64,000 bases of DNA, taken from Jejuia rubra. Its GTDB lineage: Bacteria; Bacteroidota; Bacteroidia; Flavobacteriales; Flavobacteriaceae. The position numbers and the translations under genes were made by a program. Location: contig NZ_JBHULY010000039.1 of assembly GCF_042684665.1 (NCBI RefSeq), forward strand, positions 310,001-374,000. Direction: 5' to 3'. Positions 62,082-64,000 of the stretch are shown here, piece by piece; positions within the stretch are counted from its first letter, which is position 1; each line of letters begins with the position of its first letter. The notes under the pieces were generated by a model that saw only the letters and a program-made list of their open reading frames with translations, was not told where the DNA came from and searched no databases.

Positions 62082-63239
62082 TTACTTCATATACTTCCCT
62101 TTCTTACTCCCCTCATACATCACATATTTTACCAATCGGGATTCCAGTTTGGCATTATAGAGCTGTACTTTTTTAGAGGGACGGAGGCCAACGTGTTTTA
62201 AGGCTTCGAGGTTTGAGGTGATAAACCAGGCTTCTGTGCCGGGATAATTTCGTTTTAGGGTGTTGCCTATGTTTTGGTAGAATTCCTCCATATCCAAATT
62301 CAGGCGTTCGCCGTAGGGTGGGTTGAATAGCATGTGTAATTTTTCCTGTCCGCCTTTTTGGGTCTTAAAAAAATCCTCGTGCTTGATGGTTACAAAATCT
62401 TCGAGATTGGCATGTTTTACGTTCTCTTGGGCTTTACGTACGGCACTTGGGGCTTTGTCGTAACCAATAATTTGATGATGAAAATCCCGTGTTTTTTTCA
62501 AAAGCGATTCTTCTATTTTTTCAAATAAATCAACGTCCCAATCCTGCCAGCGCTCAAAGGCAAATTCCTTTCGCAACAGGTTTGGCGGAATATTGCAGGC
62601 AATCATTGCCGCCTCGATGGCGATGGTGCCCGAACCGCACATGGGGTCCATAAAATCGGATTGGCCGTCCCAACCCGATAACAGTATTAATCCTGCAGCC
62701 AATACTTCATTGATGGGTGCAATATTGGTAGCCATTTTGTACCCGCGCTTGTGCAGAGATTCACCTGAGGTATCTAAAGACACGGTGCATTCCTGCCTGG
62801 AGATGCGCACATTGATTTTTAAATCGGGGAACTTTAAATCCACATTGGGGCGTTGCCCTGTGTTTTCTCGAAAACGGTCAACAATGGCGTCTTTTGTTTT
62901 TTGGGCGATAAACAGGGAATGTTTAAACATTTCGGAATGTACCGTGGCATCCACTGCCAAAGAACCGGTGGGTTTTAAATACTCTTCCCAAGGTATGTTT
63001 TTGATCTGATCGTAAAGGTCGCTTTCGTTTCGAACACGAAAAGTTTTTATGGGTTTTAAAATTTTAATGGCGGTGCGTAACGCCAAATTGGCTTTGTACA
63101 TAAAGCCTTTGTCGCCCACAAATTCAACAACACGCACGCCTTTTTTAACGTGCATTGCCCCAAGTTGGGTGAGTTCTTTTTCCAAAAGTTCTTCAAAACC
63201 AAATAAGGTTTTGGCTACCATGTTGAAATTTTCGGCCAT
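62082..63239 (-). CDS. THUMP-domain rRNA/tRNA guanine-N2 methyltransferase (RlmL N-terminal type)
   Basis: The 385-residue protein has an N-terminal THUMP domain (about 40-150, with VRNESDLYDQIKNIPWEEYL) and a UPF0020-type methyltransferase domain with SAM motif DPMCGSGTIAIEAAMIA and the catalytic NPPYGERL near residue 307. It corresponds to the first half of E. coli RlmL (RlmKL); the second (RlmK) half is absent, which is normal in Bacteroidota. It methylates a guanine in 23S rRNA or tRNA. Confidence 0.88.
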   Translation of the reverse strand: MAENFNMVAKTLFGFEELLEKELTQLGAMHVKKGVRVVEFVGDKGFMYKANLALRTAIKILKPIKTFRVRNESDLYDQIKNIPWEEYLKPTGSLAVDATVHSEMFKHSLFIAQKTKDAIVDRFRENTGQRPNVDLKFPDLKINVRISRQECTVSLDTSGESLHKRGYKMATNIAPINEVLAAGLILLSGWDGQSDFMDPMCGSGTIAIEAAMIACNIPPNLLRKEFAFERWQDWDVDLFEKIEESLLKKTRDFHHQIIGYDKAPSAVRKAQENVKHANLEDFVTIKHEDFFKTQKGGQEKLHMLFNPPYGERLNLDMEEFYQNIGNTLKRNYPGTEAWFITSNLEALKHVGLRPSKKVQLYNAKLESRLVKYVMYEGSKKGKYMK

Positions 63240-63274
63240 AGTTTTCGTCCAAGTCTTAATAAGTGTTCCGTTAT

Positions 63275-63330
63275 ACCTCCCCTTTGGGGAGGTCGCAATT
63301 TCTTTTTTTAGAAATTGCGGGTGGGGCTAT
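63275..63330. repeat. GGGGAGG palindrome with second hairpin
   Basis: ACCTCCCCTTTGGGGAGGT (63275-63293) is an almost perfect palindrome, followed by GCAATTTCT/AGAAATTGC (63295-63318). The first part matches the element at 36892 and 37001. Confidence 0.7.
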
Positions 63331-63419
63331 AAGATTGCAAAAATAGTGTAATTTTGCGGTCAATTTAAGGACGTGAGCGGATAAGTGGGTTAGGGATTGT
63401 AGCGGCATCCTTTTTTGCA

Positions 63420-63505
63420 TATTGCAGTGACCTTTCGACTGCGCTCAAGGTGACATGCAAAAAAGATATAGCGGAAAGCCCGACCCCCGCCCAAAAGCGG
63501 GGGTA
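63420..63505. repeat. Two small palindromes before the methyltransferase gene
   Basis: GTGACCTTTCGACTGCGCTC followed by AAGGTGAC (about 63427-63455) has near-complementary ends. ACCCCCGC ... GCGGGGGT (63482-63504) is a GC-rich hairpin. Both are the dispersed type seen elsewhere in the last 4 kb. Confidence 0.5.
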
Positions 63506-63521
63506 ACCCCCAAAATAATAT

Positions 63522-64000
63522 ATGGCAGCAGAGACTACAACATGGTATAAATCGTGGTTTGATACGCGGTTTTACCATATTTTATACCGGGACAGGGATG
63601 CGACCGAGGCGCAGGTGTTTATGGATAACCTGACGCAGTATTTAAACTTGCCCGAGGGTGGGAGCATACTAGATTTGGCCTGTGGCAAAGGGCGACACTC
63701 TCGGTATTTGAACAAGTTGGGTTATGATGTGACAGGGATCGATTTGAGCGTGAATAGCATTGCGCATGCCAAACAGTTTGAAAACCACCGATTGAAGTTT
63801 GAGTTGCACGATATGTGCAGGCCCTATCCTAAACAGTTTGATGCGGTGTTTAATTTATTTACCAGTTTTGGGTATTTTGATAGGGACGAGGACAACCTGA
63901 ACACGATTAAGGCCGTAAAGGCGGATTTGAACGCCACTGGTTTTGGAGTGATTGATTTTATGAACACGGATTTTGTGCTGGCCAATCTTGTGCCGGAGGA
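63522..64000 (+). CDS. Class I SAM-dependent methyltransferase (3' end outside window)
   Basis: The 159 visible residues begin MAAETTTWYKSWFDTRFYH and include the SAM motif ILDLACGKGRHSRYLNKLG and a following acidic GIDLSVNSI, typical of Methyltransf_11/25 small-molecule methyltransferases. No stop appears before the window edge. Substrate unknown. It follows a repeat-dense 280-bp spacer. Confidence 0.8.
   Translation, partial: MAAETTTWYKSWFDTRFYHILYRDRDATEAQVFMDNLTQYLNLPEGGSILDLACGKGRHSRYLNKLGYDVTGIDLSVNSIAHAKQFENHRLKFELHDMCRPYPKQFDAVFNLFTSFGYFDRDEDNLNTIKAVKADLNATGFGVIDFMNTDFVLANLVPE

Overview
This window looks like a chromosome segment of a marine member of the Flavobacteriaceae (Bacteroidota). 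The evidence is low G+C, A-rich leaders without Shine-Dalgarno sequences, promoters of the TTG-N19/20-TAnnTTTG type, a type IX secretion C-terminal signal, a TonB-dependent receptor, flavobacterial DUF families (DUF6452/DUF6048, DUF6768, the CCC-motif protein) and abundant intergenic palindromes.

Region 1 (1-21.9 kb) is an accessory carbohydrate region. It opens with the truncated end of a heparinase II/III-type polysaccharide lyase and a lactonase-like lipoprotein. After a Ppx/GppA phosphatase come two tandem paralogous GntR-family regulators. Then follows a complete L-rhamnose catabolic set: fused rhamnulose-1-P aldolase/lactaldehyde dehydrogenase (RhaEW), rhamnose isomerase (RhaI), rhamnulokinase (RhaB), a two-domain class II aldolase, FMN L-lactate dehydrogenase (LldD), an NAD aldehyde dehydrogenase (AldA), an esterase, LutABC and an NCS1-type permease with a 57-residue membrane protein behind it. 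The genes describe rhamnose uptake, isomerisation, phosphorylation, cleavage to DHAP and lactaldehyde, and oxidation through lactate to pyruvate. A rhamnose-rich algal polysaccharide such as ulvan is the natural source to suspect. Three promoters here (rhaEW, lutABC on the opposite strand, and the permease) share a 15-bp motif exactly 19 bp upstream of a -7 box, which ties the three transcription units into one probable regulon.

Region 2 (22-60 kb) is mostly core genome: small membrane proteins, a T9SS-secreted protein, Smr protein, cysteine desulfurase, TonB receptor, M23 peptidase, a ZapB-like/ZapA pair, a 6S-like RNA between zapA and rny, XerD, AroQ, Lpd, YceI, NDH-2, MsrB, M48 protease, MFS transporter, two ECF sigma modules, ClpC, GyrA, a TPR protein, ornithine aminotransferase, and RlmD followed by the DUF6452/DUF6048 pair.

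Region 3 (60-64 kb) is repeat-rich. Several large imperfect palindromes surround a GIY-YIG nuclease gene and an AT-rich orphan gene, followed by an RlmL-type methyltransferase and the start of a second SAM-dependent methyltransferase that runs off the window.

I saw no tRNA, rRNA, CRISPR array, insertion sequence or prophage. All family assignments come from reading the translations; no database search was run.
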